From assembly GCA_037893225.1 (NCBI GenBank), contig JAZGUH010000770.1:434001-498000 (forward strand): a stretch of DNA of 64,000 nt, read 5' to 3'. Each line of letters begins with the position of its first letter. The stretch's first letter is position 1. This document shows positions 1 through 12,859 of this stretch, one piece after another. Made by a program: the position numbers and the translations under genes. The DNA is from Hippasteria phrygiana (taxonomy: Eukaryota > Echinodermata > Asteroidea > Valvatida > Goniasteridae). The notes under the pieces are model-generated. The model saw only the letters and a program-made list of their open reading frames with translations, had not been told where the DNA came from and ran no database searches.

Positions 1-399
1 CACCAAAATTCAAAGGTGTGGCCACACTAGCCGAAATGCAATTTGCCTGCCAATTAAAATCGTTCTTTCGGTGGTAACGCAAGACAATTTTTTTCAGAAA
101 AAACAACAACTGCACTGTATACGTAGCTAATAGTCCAAGCTTTCAGAAAAAACAAGTTTTACAATATGGTTTACTCCACTCTTTATTCCTGTATTTTGAT
201 AATGTTCAATGAAAAAACTCTGATAACTGTCCTTTTCTAGTCCTTGGAAAAATGAATGAAATTCAACCAAGTTCATTGTGCATATTCCATAGTAATGAGC
301 ATGTTTTTGTCTACATGAAGTCACCTTTCCAAACCCGGTTAAACCTTGCAAGAAATTTGACAAAAACGCAAGTGTTGCCCAACATAAAATCAAGACTCT

Positions 400-2135
400 C
401 CAAACATTCACGTAATAATTTGTATGTTGGTGTTATTTATTTCCCACCCGGTGCTTCATATGAACAAGATATTATTGAGCAGCACATTTGCTGTGTAGTT
501 CACAGCATTCAGAGTGCTAACACGTCGGCAATTATAACCCTACTAGGAGATTTCAATGATTTGAAATGCAACAGTAATGTAAATGATCTGGGCATGACTC
601 AATTAGTTTCATTTCCAACACGGCAAAATGTCATACTAGACAAAGTGTTTAAAAATTGCCCAGCACTAGTTGATAAAATTGAACGTTTAGCCCTATTAGG
701 TACAAGTGATCACTGTTGTATTACCATTGAATCTTGATGTCAACTTCCTAAACAGACCAATAATCACACGCCCGTATAGGGATTCTTCAGTCAGGCCTTT
801 TGGCCGTTGGCTTATTGATTATGATTGGTGTGATGTTATTTCGGATTTATCAACTATGGATCAAATAAAGGTATTAAACGTCTTATGCAAGAACGTCAAA
901 AAGCTTTTGACAATAGGCACGTGGATCCCCTTAATTGGAGATCATTACGTAATAGAGTCCACTGTTTGGTCAACGAGCAGAAATCTAGATATTATAATAA
1001 TTTGATCGAATCACTCAGATCTAATAATCCCGGGAAGTGGCATCAGCATTTAAAAAATGTTGGCAATTTTAATTCGAAAGCAAACACTGATTTAACATGC
1101 ATATTTGGAGTTCTTTCTGATTCTAAAATGATTCTTGAACAAATTAATAATCATTTTGCCAGTATCTGCAATCAATTGCCTGCTTTAGATAATACGCAGC
1201 TACCATGTTATTTACCATCGGAACCTCCACCAATAATATATCGTTGTCAATTGAATCGTCTTAACTTATCGAAGGCTGGTCACCCTTCGGATCTACCCAT
1301 TAAATGAATTAAGGAATTTTCCGTTGAAATTGCTAATCCTTCGACACATTTATTTAATAATTGTATCAAAGATGGAATTTTTTCGGACCTGTGGAAAACT
1401 GCCACAATTGTCCCTGTACCAAAAGAAAGAAACATTTCCTCTTTAGATCAATTAAGACCAATTGCACTCACCCCTCATTTATTGCAAATTGGATTTTACA
1501 GGATATTAAATCCAATCTAGATATTAAACAATATGGTAATACATGTATGAAGGGTTGAAGCACTACACACTATTTAGTACCGGTAGATTTGTTAAATTTC
1601 ATTATTGGGGGAATTGATAAACCTGGTCATTATGCCCAACTCCGCACGATTGATTTTACTAAAGCTTTTGATTGGGTAAATCATACAATTGTAATCCAGA
1701 AACTTTTAGACCTTGTAGTCAGGTCGTCTATTGTGCCCATTGTCTGCAGCTTTCTCACAACACGAACTCAAAATACTAAATTGAATGGTCATATTTCTGC
1801 TACTTGTACAACTACATGTGTGCCCCAGGGTACAAAGTTGGGTCCCATTTTGTTTTTGATACTTGTCAATGATGCTGCAATAGACTGTCGCAGACGATGG
1901 AAATATGTGGACGACCTGACTCTCGGGGAAATTATTAAATATGGGGAGTAATCACAAATGCAATCTAATCTTCTTGAGCTTTCTGGATGGTGTCAACAAA
2001 ATGATGTATTACCTAAGCCATCCAAATGCCAGAGTATGATTATAAGCTTTTTAAAACGCAATGTACCGAGATCTGTGCCTTTAATTAATGGGACAAGCCT
2101 GCATCAGGTCTCATATCTAAAATCTACAATCAGTC
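400..2135 (+). pseudogene. Decayed non-LTR (LINE) retrotransposon: endonuclease tail and reverse transcriptase
   Basis: Pieces of one LINE ORF2 lie in order in shifting plus-strand frames. Residues at about 540-735 resemble the C-terminal part of an APE-type endonuclease (GDFND, SFPTRQN, then LGTSDHC). A linker with LNWRSLRNRV follows at 885-1080. The reverse transcriptase shows the LRPIALTP block near 1450, DFTKAFDWVNH at about 1650, PQGTKLGPILF at about 1820 and the catalytic YVDD near 1905. The thumb begins around 1960 with SGWCQQN. At least four frameshifts or stops separate the blocks, so it is dead. The style fits the CR1/jockey-type group, but the clade is uncertain. Homology stops where the hAT fragment begins. 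Confidence 0.85.
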
Positions 2136-2139
2136 GGGT

Positions 2140-2405
2140 CACGGTGCCTCCGAGTTCGATGCACAGCTGGGGAGAATATCAACGGCAATTCCAGCGAGTG
2201 GTGGCGCGATGATGCTTGCCAGTTTCACTCTGTTGCTCGTCTTGCAAAGAAATTCCTCTGCGTGCAAGCCACTTCTGTACATGTACCTGCAGAGCGAGTA
2301 TTTTTCTACAGCAGGAAACATTGTGAACGCGAGACACAGTTGCCTCACCCCACAACACATCAACATGCATGTGTTTCTTGTCAAGAACAATAGACTTCCT
2401 CCTTT
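2140..2405 (+). pseudogene. hAT transposase C-terminal dimerisation fragment
   Basis: Read across two frameshifts, this stretch gives the hAT dimerisation signature: WWRDD near 2190, then LAKKFLCVQATSV, PAERVFSTAGNIV and LTPQHINMHVFL up to about 2390. This is the conserved C-terminus of hAT-family transposases and ZBED-type proteins, which mediates multimerisation. The upstream DDE and BED portions are not visible. Instead the LINE RT directly abuts, so this is a fragment. Whether one element inserted into the other or a deletion joined them cannot be decided here. Confidence 0.8.
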
Positions 2406-2419
2406 GGACACTATTAAAT

Positions 2420-4776
2420 TGTTCTCCTGTCCTCTATAGGCAATAATGTTCATAGTGTTCTTTTTAAAATTCTCATAACAGTTTTCCCAATATTAATCCC
2501 TGAAATAATAGAAAGTGCCTCATGATGAAACTGTGACTAAATATAGACAATAATGTAACATGGTAAATCCTGGGGTATGTAGTTTTATTTCTTGCCCATT
2601 AGAAGTTTATTTCACCTTTCTATTCTACACGGACATCGAGTCTAGTAAAAATTATTTTCGTGCATAGTTAATAACCAACGTGTTCTTAATTCACACCTGT
2701 CGCCCTCTACAGATACACACCTTTCCACTTTAAAAGAGACATCAAACGTCAATCTGAAAATTTTTGGACAGATTTATGGCAATCTTTCCATGAAGGTCAA
2801 ATTTACATGGGACCAAGTTTTTAAATGCAGTGATAATCGATTTTGTTTGGATGTGCAGGTGTTGCAATGTGGATGGAACTGTCGATGATTACCCCCTTCA
2901 CCTCAACATGCATCCTTATCGCTCGATACACAGGCGACATCGTCTGTCCATGTCTCCCATCGCTCTCCTAACACAGCTGGAGTCTGCCGCAGGACGTCAA
3001 TACTCAGCTGTGTAGTCTGCTGTCATGGGGAGTCGTGTACACCTTGATTTCAAGTATGCCCAGAGGTAGAAATCACACGGGGTGAGGTCTGGAGATCTCC
3101 GAGGCCTTTTATGCAGATGATCAACGCTATGACAATAAATTGACCATTACTACACAGTTGCACAGGTTAAAGGGAAATTCCACCCTGAGTTTATAATACA
3201 CAATGTTTAAGACGTAATTGCAATTGTGACTTACTTTTTATCATTTTGATTGGTTTCGGTAATCGTACAAACCGGAGTTTTTTTTCATAACGCGCCTGCC
3301 GTCATGCGAGCCGCCCTTTTTGCTCTGGAATATCGGTACATCCGGGATACTGTGACGTAGTGGCTGGCACTACCAAGCCGGGCCGGCAGGGTACCCGGCC
3401 GGCCCCGCCGGCCTGAGCTGTGCGAGTGTGCAGTGAACCATTGTCCATACATGCAACACACACGAGAACGTGGCAGTGTTGTTCCTTGACGTCACGTCTG
3501 TTTTCCATATTCTGGCGATTTTTTTTTTTGCCTGACTGCTAAAGCAAAACTCGGTCGTGCTGTAGTACAGCAACATCATGACGATTTGTGCAAGCTTTGG
3601 CTGCTTAAATAGTAGCAGAATTCTCTAAATGGTCTCAGCTTCTTCCAAATTTCCAATCCCCAAACGACCGGATATTTTGTACAGACATTGAGCTCTGAAC
3701 AATATAGAAAACTCGACGACTTCGAACCAGATTGCTTCGAGGAAAATCGGCAGGCAGTTCTCCTGTGATAGGCTAAAAATCTTCGAGAGGATGGCCGTGC
3801 CTAACATATTTCATTCCGACCAGAACTGACTTTATGCTCTTCTAAAAAAATATGAAAAACTACGATAAATTGCAGCACGTCAGTCGAAGTAAACTCAGCA
3901 TTACGTATACACGGCAATAGCGGGCGCCTATAGAAAATACGTATTCATATTATGCAGTAAGCTGCGTCTATGTGTGATACCAGTGCATACCACACGTAGC
4001 CAACCATGGGTTTCCATTGAGGGTGCGGACCCTACATGTACTCATAATCTATGATCGTATGTCGCGGAATTTTCGAACAGTATGGATGCGCCCTTTGTAC
4101 TGCTGAATGGCAAGAAATCGTAAATAAGGGCGACGTGTGTCGTTCTCTATAACAAAGAAAATCCAACTCTTGTGCAGTCTGTATGTAGTGTATGTCTAAT
4201 CCTGGGTACCCTGCAGCTTCCAACATACATGGCAATGTTGACATTATAATTTCATGTTAAAAAATGGACAATCATTTTTATTTCATACAGACGGAAGTCC
4301 AAAAAAGGTTTAAAGCCTACGAGATGTGTATGTGAAAAAAAAAAAAGTATGTGCAAAGGCGTGTTCAGCTCTGGTCGCTTCTGGTCAGCAACTTCGATAT
4401 GCCCTACTTTGATCAGATGTCATCTAATGCCCATCTGAAGGATTTTGGTAAAGGTATTTTGAAACAGCTGCTCTCCCTTAAAGGAAACATGATTAGGATT
4501 TTATATTGCATTATTTCCTGCTTAAAACAATAAAGTATTATCTTGACAATGGGGATGATTTTGTGTCCAGAGACAATTATTTCCCCAGATTTAATATGAG
4601 AAAAAAATTTGAAAATGTTTGTCCAAGCTACTCCGCCCCTGAGTGGACCCCATTAACATAAGTGTGTGAAGTAGATCGAGGCACATTAACCATTCATCAC
4701 GGGTATGCATTGTGGTGTACATTGTACGGCGAAAATTCTGCGTCCAAATCTAAGCAAAATATAGTGGTTTTTCGGC
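2420..4776. other. Intergenic; no recognised gene
   Basis: No ORF here resembles a protein I know. The stretch at about 3168-3200 (TTAAAGGGAAATTCCACCC) looks like the end of a dispersed repeat. A GC-rich patch at 3365-3430 is built of GCCGG words. The rest is AT-rich unique-looking sequence. Confidence 0.5.
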
Positions 4777-5046
4777 ATGCCGACAAGGTGTGTGGCTGCG
4801 GGGTGCAGCAAAACCAACGACGGGTGGAGTAGCCTTCATATATTTCAACTAAAGGAAATATCGGAGAATTCGGACGGCGAAAGTGAAGTGACAAGAGCAA
4901 GAGGTCCGGCCCAGCAGCTTTTCAGCGTATGTAGCGACCTCTTTGAGCCGTCGTGTTTCGATACTGGTATTTTCAATCTTTTTGGGATACCATTAAAAAT
5001 ATGCTCAAGTCCACTGCATCCCAACAAAGTTCCCAGATGTGAGTAG
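4777..5046 (+). pseudogene. Degenerate THAP zinc-finger domain
   Basis: The ORF opens with MPTRCVAAGCSKTNDGWSSL, a typical THAP N-terminus carrying the first two Cys of the C2CH zinc module. Further on, VTRARGPA and VCSDLFEPSCFDTG correspond to the usual Trp-containing loop and the CSxHFxPxCF block. The invariant Trp has been lost by a small frame disturbance and the zinc-binding His of CSDHF is Leu here, so the finger should not fold. THAP domains bind DNA in P-element transposases and in host THAP proteins. No downstream transposase was found. It is either an orphaned exon or a P-element relic. Confidence 0.7.
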
Positions 5047-5890
5047 ATAAAGGCGGAAAGCAGTTAAACGCCCCATTCCCCGAGGGCCTCGATAAAGGAG
5101 AAAATCAGGGTAAGTTCGATGTTAGTTGCTTGTTGCAACTTATCGAAATTGCACGTGTAGACCTAGTGTCTGTGTATACGGGCCGGTCCTAGACCTATCG
5201 TGTCCGATCCATGAATTTCGGTGCCTCGGTCCTACGTCACGAACAGCGCCCTCCAATTTGAGTCTCAGCAATTCAAAAAGGGGGCGTAAATTTTTGAGCG
5301 GCAAATAATCACACTAAACTTCGCTTAAACCAGTTTGGCTTTTAATCAGCATTTAATACATATAAATGAATTTATTTATGAAATAAAAAGTAGAGCCGGG
5401 TCAATTTGAGAAGCTGGTTCCTTAAAGTACATGTATAACAGTTTTGGGCAGTAAAGCCTTATTCAGGTGTAGCTAAAAAGGGGTACCAGATGATTTTTTT
5501 TTAACAACTGCTAGAATTTTTTTTTTTTTTTCTGGGGGGGGGGGGGGGGTTGGCTAGTGCCATACCGAGTCCCAAACAAGGTGTTTTTTAATATATGCCA
5601 TTAAAAGTGTAGTGCCTCTACTTGATCCCCACCTCAATGCATTTGCACCCTGGTACACAACCAGATATGATTATTTACATGCTGTAGCATTGTGGGCACC
5701 TCGTACTGATAAACAGTGTGTAACTTTGGCCATGTATATGCACACTGGGAAACTATTGCCTGCCAAAAATTAACAAATAAATTTCTTGATGCAAAGATTT
5801 GTGATGATTGGCAAGAGAGATGTAAAAAACCTTATTTTGTTTAGGTGGAAAGGAATCATGTGAAATGAATGCCTAGATATTGAACAAAAT
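5047..5890. other. Intergenic with poly-T/poly-G tract
   Basis: No gene seen. The tract at 5516-5549 is a T run passing directly into a G run, as in the poly-G MITEs elsewhere in the window, but recognisable termini are missing. Confidence 0.4.
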
Positions 5891-5949
5891 TTGCTTGGTT
5901 ATTCAATACTGAAAATATGTTGGTACCTTTCGACCGGAACACATGGCAA

Positions 5950-6271
5950 TGTAGTATCATTAGTTGACGACTCTGGGCCACCAACTTCATACCCACCAAC
6001 AGAGGTACCGGCATCTCCCTCAGCACAAACTCCTGCATCAGAGTCATCTACTCCGTCATCAACAAAAAAGAGATGGCCGAAGAAGGAATTGCGAGATCCC
6101 ATTGACGAAGAGCTTCTGAAAATTATTAAGCAATCTTCAGAAGCCTCTTCTGTCACAAGAGGTGAAAGCCTTCTTTGGGCGAAATCAATTGCCTTACGGT
6201 TTGACAAACTCACAGGTCTTCAGAGGGCACAGGTTAGGATTAAAATCGATGAGCATTTTGCTGGAGGCTGA
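5950..6271 (+). pseudogene. BESS-like domain fragment, probable Harbinger accessory protein
   Basis: The ORF has a Pro/Ser/Thr-rich linker (PASPSAQTPASESSTPSSTKK) followed by a C-terminal block, DPIDEELLKIIKQ through LTGLQRAQVRIKIDEHF, which has the two-helix pattern of a BESS motif. MADF/Myb-BESS proteins are the second gene of many PIF/Harbinger elements and assist the DDE nuclease. A Harbinger transposase pseudogene lies 1.4 kb downstream on the opposite strand, which supports this reading. No N-terminal MADF or Myb domain is visible, so it is a last exon or a truncated copy. Confidence 0.5.
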
Positions 6272-6408
6272 TTTCCATAGTCAGGGAACTTATTTTGTGT
6301 TTAAGAGGAAGAAACAAAACCCTAAGGTTAAATAGCGACACCAACGTTTATAGAGGGTCCCACGAAATTTTTTTGTGGTTAACATTTGGGCAAAAGTGTC
6401 GAAAACAA

Positions 6409-6412
6409 TTCA

Positions 6413-6445
<33 letters not shown>

Positions 6446-6472
6446 TGCAAAAAATCCTGGATCCGCCCCTGT
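6409..6472 (-). mobile_element. Poly-C end of a CAGGGGCGGATCC MITE
   Basis: A run of about 30 C is followed by TGCAAAAAATCCTGGATCC and GCCCCTG. This is the same terminus as the MITE copies at 34697-34929 and 59274-59482. Only this end and a degraded left part are recognisable. Confidence 0.6.
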
Positions 6473-7112
6473 TTAAGGCCCATATAATGTACATATAATG
6501 TACCTGCCAAGTTTGTGCTTTGAACCAGTCAGTCAGGATCTTATCCTTAAGCTTCTGGCTAACACAGTGTAAAAAGCTTGATCTTTGACTTTATTTGTTA
6601 AGTGATAAATGAGTTTGTTAATAATATCGAATCCACTGATGCTTACAGCCTTCCTGCTGTTGATCAATGCAAGCATAGAAAATGTGCAGAAACCGGGTTC
6701 TTATTTAGAACACAATATTCATACACTTACATGTACTTGGTTGTTAAGTTTTACTAGTCCTAAACATCTTTAATGTCATGTTTTCAATAATCTCAGGGAC
6801 ATCACAGTTGGTTATAAGTTTTATTAAAATGTGCACAAACAATTAATACTTTATTCAGTATGAATTCATCTACAGCATTTTACAAATGTCAAATCCTTTT
6901 AAATATACACCATCCATAGATTTTAAAATGGTACATAACAATCTTGCGTTTCATATATTCAATGTTGTTTTTCTTGTATACCCTTGAAAAGCACAGTCAT
7001 GCACTGCTATGATCACATGTTGGAATTAACAAAAATCATAATATCAGTCAAAAGCAAATGTACAACACATGAACAATTGTTGGTAATCCTATTTTTACAA
7101 ATGAAGAGATTT

Positions 7113-7541
7113 CATGCTAAGCGATTTTTTGGTGCTTAAGCAGTTCCATGAAATTGGCCCCAGAGATTTAATTTACATGTACATGTATACTGAAAATTAG
7201 CCACATTGTGATCTTATATCTTACGAAAGCAAAAATGAATATTCGTAAATGACATGTTAAAATTAAGTACTTTGTCATCAGTACGAGTATGAATTTGAGC
7301 ACTTTGCTGTGAGCACAAGAACTAGGGCCAATTTCATGGAGCTGCTCAGCACACACAAAAATGCATAGCATGAAAAGTCTTTTTTTATGTGATCTTGCTT
7401 GTGACTGGTATTCAGCTGTTGTTAGCCAGCCTAGTCAGAAAATCAAATGGAGTTTTGGCTGGTAACTTGTTTTTACTAAGCAAGACTTTTTACGGTATGC
7501 ACATTTTTGTGCTTAGCAGCTCCATGAAATTGGCCCCTGGT
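7113..7541. mobile_element. Two overlapping palindromic MITE arms
   Basis: The phrase TTCCATGAAATTGGCCCC occurs at about 7145 and again, with TCCATGAAATTGGCCCC, at about 7520. It occurs inverted at about 7325. Arms 7113-7158 and 7322-7376 pair over about 45 bp, including a flanking TTTCATGCTA. The third arm at 7487-7541 repeats the left arm in the same orientation. This phrase is familiar from echinoderm repeats. No coding sequence. Confidence 0.7.
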
Positions 7542-7702
7542 ACCTTCCCTTGAGTCTACTTGTCTACATATTAGTACATTCCAAATTTTGATGCACTAGC
7601 AAATGTTGTTCCTTCACTTTAAAATTAATATTCAAAAGATAATTTAATGTCTTGTTTTGCAATGTTTGTAATACCCCGTATCTGCTAATTTCGCTTCCGG
7701 AG

Positions 7703-8688
7703 TTAGAATATGGAGAGAGTTAAGTGGCAGCTTACGTTTGTGGCATTGAGCCTCTGTGAACATGGGCCATCTGCCAGGGAACCTTCAGGGGAACAGAAGT
7801 ATGTTTTGTACAAATCACGGACCTCTGCTGCTTCAGCACTATAAGTATTTGCCCCTACGCGACTGATATCCTGAAAACATGAAGTTTGCATTCTGTTTTC
7901 CGCACAGCTTAAAGCATCATTTTCTTGGCTGTATGATCTTTGATTAGCCGGTAAGCTTATTTCTGTTTTTCTCAGAAAGTTGTGGAGACAAACACATGTC
8001 TTTACAATTGGGATGACTTTATTTACATTGGCCAGAATTGGTCTTCTGAAAATACGCCATTTTACCGCAAGAATGCCGAATGCGTTTTCAATGACTCGAC
8101 GGGCTCTAGACAATCTGTAATTGAATATGCGTTCATCCTCTGGAAGGTAGTTGCCTGGGTATGGTCTTAATATGAGATTTGTGAGTGGAAAGGCCTCATC
8201 AGCCACCACAACAAATGGCACTTGGGTATTTGTACCGGGCAGCTAGTGTGGCCATCCTTGGCATATCCAACTCACCAGCCTTTTAAAGTTTGGGGCCAAA
8301 AGTACAGCGATTAAGTACACCGCCATCACTTTCCCTACCTGGAAAACGAACATCCACCAGAGTGAAACAATATTCGGCATCACACACAGCCATCAACACA
8401 ATGCTGTGGGTACGTTTGTAATTGAAAAATTGCGACCCACTATTTGCCGGGGCTTGAATGACAATGTGCTTGCCATCCATTGCACCCAAACAGTTTGGAA
8501 AATTCCACATTTCTCCAAACTTATCTGCAATTTCTCTCCAAGTGTTTTCATTCGGTGGACGAAGTACCTGGGGCTGCAGAACATTCCAGAGGGCAGAACA
8601 TGTTTCTTGTACAATGTTTCCAACTTGTGCTTTCGAAATGCGAAACGAATAAGCGAGAGACTGCTGGGAGTCTCCAGAAGCTAAAAAT
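7703..8688 (-). pseudogene. PIF/Harbinger DDE transposase, exon 2 (broken)
   Basis: Exon 2 starts after a TTTTCTTTTCAG acceptor and reads FLASGDSQQSLAYSFRIS, as in HARBI1-like nucleases. The first catalytic Asp lies in LGAMDGKH, the second in FTLVDVRFPGRESD and the Glu in [18 protein letters not shown], so the DDE triad is recognisable. An in-frame stop after GPKL (near 8283) and a frameshift near 8240 separate the Glu half from the DD half. Length and order match the family apart from these breaks. The protein would cut and integrate Harbinger DNA. It pairs with exon 1 at 9653-9956. Confidence 0.9.
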
Positions 8689-9652
8689 CTGAAAAGAAAA
8701 ATGTATAATGTTACATCATTATTGAGTTCAATATTTCTGTCAAGGAAATTACTATTTGGGATCAAGGCAATCTTAAAGATATGATATAGCATTGGTAATG
8801 AGTTACAAAAAAAGGAGATTACTTTCAATCTGAAAGCTTAATTTTGATAGCGATGGTACCGGTACAAATCCTCCTGAGAAATATTTCCGTCTGAAATGCT
8901 GTGATCTTCGAAAATATTGTATCTGAAGACCTCCCAAAACGCTGTGGCTTGTTTCGATTTCAACAATCGAAATACAGAGTGGTCCAACAAATTTTTTTTC
9001 AGACTCGGATTTCTCTGAATTTGGGAGACATGTTGACTTTTGTAAAAGATTTCCTAAACTAAAAGACCTTGGTGGTATACGGTGAAAACGACATTGAAGA
9101 TAAAATTATAATTAAGAAATAGCGGCCTTTTACAAAAAAATGGTCAAAAACCAGAGGCACTGTGTTCAATGTAGGCATATTTATTTTGTGTACATTTTGA
9201 ATCACACAAAATATGAAGACCGCCTGAAACCGTGTTGTCAGCTCTACCAATGATGTATCATACCTTTAAATAAGTTCAAATAATTACACTTTTAAAGAGA
9301 AAACAAGCATTGGCATTTGGTATTATTAATCGTGTCGTGAGTTGTAATAGAAGTATACTTTCAAACCAACCCACAAAATTTTCAAAACGAAAAAAGACAT
9401 TTGCGAAAGAAGACACACAACATACACATTTCGTTGTGTCTTGTCGTTAAATTCCTTGTATTGGTCGCTCAAGTGTACAATTGTTACGATTACGAAGGAC
9501 CCTCTAATAACTTGTATTTGAATTTCAATCACACCTTCGATTGTCATTCGGTTCATTGTCGATTTGTGTATGTAAATAAACATGTATGAATTTAATCTGA
9601 CTTTTTTTCCGTGTTTGATGATGGTTCTATGAGAAAGTAAGGAAAGTTTTAC
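8689..9652 (-). other. Intron of the Harbinger transposase pseudogene
   Basis: On the minus strand the donor G|GTAAAAC and the acceptor TTTTCTTTTCAG bound 964 bp without coding signal. Introns in this position are common in animal Harbinger transposases. Confidence 0.6.
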
Positions 9653-9956
9653 CGGAGGTCATTGCGAGTCGCTCTCCTGCAGATATGGGAAGTAGATGGT
9701 TTGGTTTGTGGGTAATGTAGGGAGCTGTCATCTGTAGAAGCTCTTCATATGTTGTTGGTGACATCCGCAGATAACGCTGGAAAAACTCCTGGTCCCCCAG
9801 CCTCATCTCCTTGACGAGAAGATGATATTCGCCAAGATTTTGGCACTGCATGTTGACCTCGCGCACATAGAGGTGGCACTTCCGCACATTCGCTCTGGTT
9901 TGCCTTCTTCGCAGCAACAGGGAGGCAGCAGATATTCGCAAAATTTGATCTGCCAT
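9653..9956 (-). pseudogene. PIF/Harbinger DDE transposase, exon 1
   Basis: Starts MADQILRISAASLLLRRRQT and contains QEFFQRYLRMSPTTYEELL then PISAGERLAMT, the typical HARBI1 N-terminal helical region that precedes the DDE core. The expected L-R before FLASGD is off by one base at the splice junction. This suggests a single-base deletion just before the donor at 9653 and a frameshift in the spliced product. The ATG at 9956 is chosen because MADQ is the first Met of the conserved region. Confidence 0.8.
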
Positions 9957-12859
9957 ATTGCCTACAAATAAAATCAATAGTGTCAGATAATAATTTGGGC
10001 TAAAACATGTATAAGGTCAAAATTCCTGGGACACACAGCTTCAACCCCTTTGAAACTTGTAAAAAGGAAACAATGTGTGCGTTAGTGGAGGCGGGGATCT
10101 CATTCAATCCTTGGCATACGCTGATTTGAGTGATTTCATAAAGGATTTTATCTTGATAAATAATGGGGAGAGTTTTTTAAGAAAATGATGATTAAAACAA
10201 ATATATATATAGGCCTAATTCTTGTTAACTCTTGTTAAATAGGCCTATGCATAAAAGAGAAGAGCCGAGCACGTGCTAGGCATATCAAACGTGCGTCCGT
10301 AGCTTACCCGGGGGAGGTGCGGGCTGGGTATGCAGGGCTGGTCCCAACCAGATTTCAAAATGGTCCACATTTTAATTTTCAAACTATTTTTTATTTTTAT
10401 TCTTGAATTAAAAGCAGGATATGTCCCCGTCGCATATCGTTGTGTGTCATGCCAAAAAAACATCAGATGCATGTTTTGCAAAAAAATTACAAAAATATTT
10501 ATATAATATTAGCACCCCCCCCTTCGAAAATCCTGCGTGCGGGCCTCTACTGTAACGTAAACATGATAAATCAATATCAATTTACATTAGGCCTCATAAA
10601 CGTTAATAATAAGCTCAATAATTTCAAACACAGGTATTTTGTTTGCCTCAAGGCCCATAGGCTATACCTTAATGAAAAATAAACAGGCCTCAGTTAAATA
10701 CAACTGTGAAGCAATACTGAATGAATGAATGAATTTAAAACACAAAGTCATATTAGTATCAAAAGCTTAATAACAAAATATGCCTGTACTAAAAAGTGCA
10801 GAGACTCACCTACGTGACGTAACAGACGAAACAATCAGCAAAATGTTATATTTTAAATAGGTAGGCCAGACGTCAATCAATAAAATAAAATCATTTAATC
10901 AATATCTGCTATGAGTTCAGTGGTGCATGATCGTCACCTCAATTGAATCGGCACGCGATGCGCGTTTGTATTCAAACGTCGCGCGTCGACTATAAACTGT
11001 GCAAGAACAGGCCAGCGTCCAGCAACCACCTGCGTCGGACGATTCTCATCGCGCGACCGACTATAAACCAGCCTTTATAAGAGAATGTGTGTTAATATAC
11101 AGTGCGCTTACCCGCTCGGCCATGAGCGCTTGTTACTCCTGGAAGCATTTTAGTCATATTTACGGTGTATGTCGCAATCTGGCTTCAAAATTATTTAAAT
11201 TAGGAATATTAATTCATGACGTACAAACTTTGGAATATTCCAAAGTCACACGGGTGGAACAGGTATTGAATAATTGCGTTTACAATAAAAGTTGTTTTCC
11301 TATACGGCTGAGGACAATGCTTTGTTTCGTATTGTTCCTTTAATATAACACAACCCCATAGACTAAACACCTATTTTTACGTCCGAGGACCGATTTTAAG
11401 AAAAGACCAACTCTCGAGGACAAGAACTTATATTCCTTTGATTTGCCAACACAAGGTGCATGCATCCTCCATTGTGGAATAGCTATAGTGCACATCTCTT
11501 TCAGAACCATATGTCCTTAGCAATATTTTCCTCGACACAGCGAGAACCGTCTTAAAACCTGGATAATAATAGTTGCTGAACTGTTTCCATCACTTGAATG
11601 ATAAATAAAACCAGAAATATTAACTACTTACGTATATTTTGGCTAAAATTGCGGAGTCCTTTGTTACCAAAACGTCAACAAATCCGACTGTCTTTTCATT
11701 GCCTCATGCATACACACATTTTCTTCCTGCTTTAAACATCGCCACCATGCGGTCATTTGAAGACATGTTGATCGTGTCCCCAACCCACAATACCATCGAT
11801 ATTGTATACGACTGTTTTATGTAATATTTAAGTATATATACTTTCATTGTTGATGCTTATCTGAACTAATAATATCAACACCAAACAGTCGTCTGGTATA
11901 GTATATATTGAACATGGAAAATAAAGGTGGTGAAAGCGTACCAGACCATTGCTAGGCGCTGGTAACAATGCGTGCTACTTAATGCAAAGTACCTGCATTG
12001 ACCTGTGACATGTGTTTACACTCTGACAGTCATTTTGTGTGTGCTTCAGTGTGTGTTGACGAATCCAGACCTCCAAAAATTAGCTGTAAAAACGTGAGTT
12101 GTCATTATTTTACTATTCACCTTTTCATCATTTGGTGCATATACATGTAGGTCCATACTTCATACTGTGTCAGTTATACTTCAATATTGAATATATTATA
12201 AGATTTTTCGTATCTGAAAAAATAATTGCCATTTTTGTTAGTGCGTGTTTCCTAGTGTTATGTACAACCATAACGCTAGGATCATCCTAGCTAATTGTGG
12301 AAAAGACGTCCCTCTCGGATTGTGCCTCCGTACTACCTGTTGCTCCCTCTATTAAAAGATGGTAGAAACCCAAAGTGTTGTTTATTCATTGCGTGAAATC
12401 ACACTGTTATTGGCCAGTGCCTTCGTGCACATCCTGATGCTTCAATATGATTGAATGTATGGAATGTACGAACGATATGTGCACTCAAAATATCATGCCT
12501 ATCTGCCTATCATAATCATGTATGCAATGGGGACGCTTTCAGGTTAGCATGATTTTACCAATTTTTTAGTCATCGGGGAGGTAATTCTATCCAAAAGGCT
12601 TCAAATTCCAGAAAAACGGGAAAAAACGGAATTTACAAAATTGCAGAACGGAAAATGCAAAGTTTTCGAGCGGATTTTCACTGTCTCTAGCAATTCCGTA
12701 ATACGGAAGTCTTGCCTCCCTACATTAGACAGTGGGTTTTTTTCTGAACGGTCCACTTTCGGGTACCCGAGAACCGCACCAGTGTGGCGTTCGGGTATCC
12801 GAATCCAAAATTACCCGTGAATGCACAGCCCAAGTACTGTACTTGTATAATTAGGCTAG
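9957..12859. other. Intergenic; few recognisable elements
   Basis: No gene recognised. Two copies of a GTCGCGCG/ACTATAAAC(C) phrase lie at 10975-11070 in CpG-rich context. A dispersed repeat lies at 11305-11440. The phrase at 12590-12720 (AACGGGAAAAAACGG) looks MITE-like but its ends are unclear. Confidence 0.4.
11305..11440. repeat. Dispersed repeat, copy 1 (inverted copy near 51.1 kb)
   Basis: CCTTTAATATAACACAACCCC, TTTACGTCCGAGGACCGATTTT and flanks match the reverse complement of 51100-51230 over about 100 bp. Short GAGGAC/GTCCTC palindromes punctuate both copies. No coding capacity. Confidence 0.7.
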
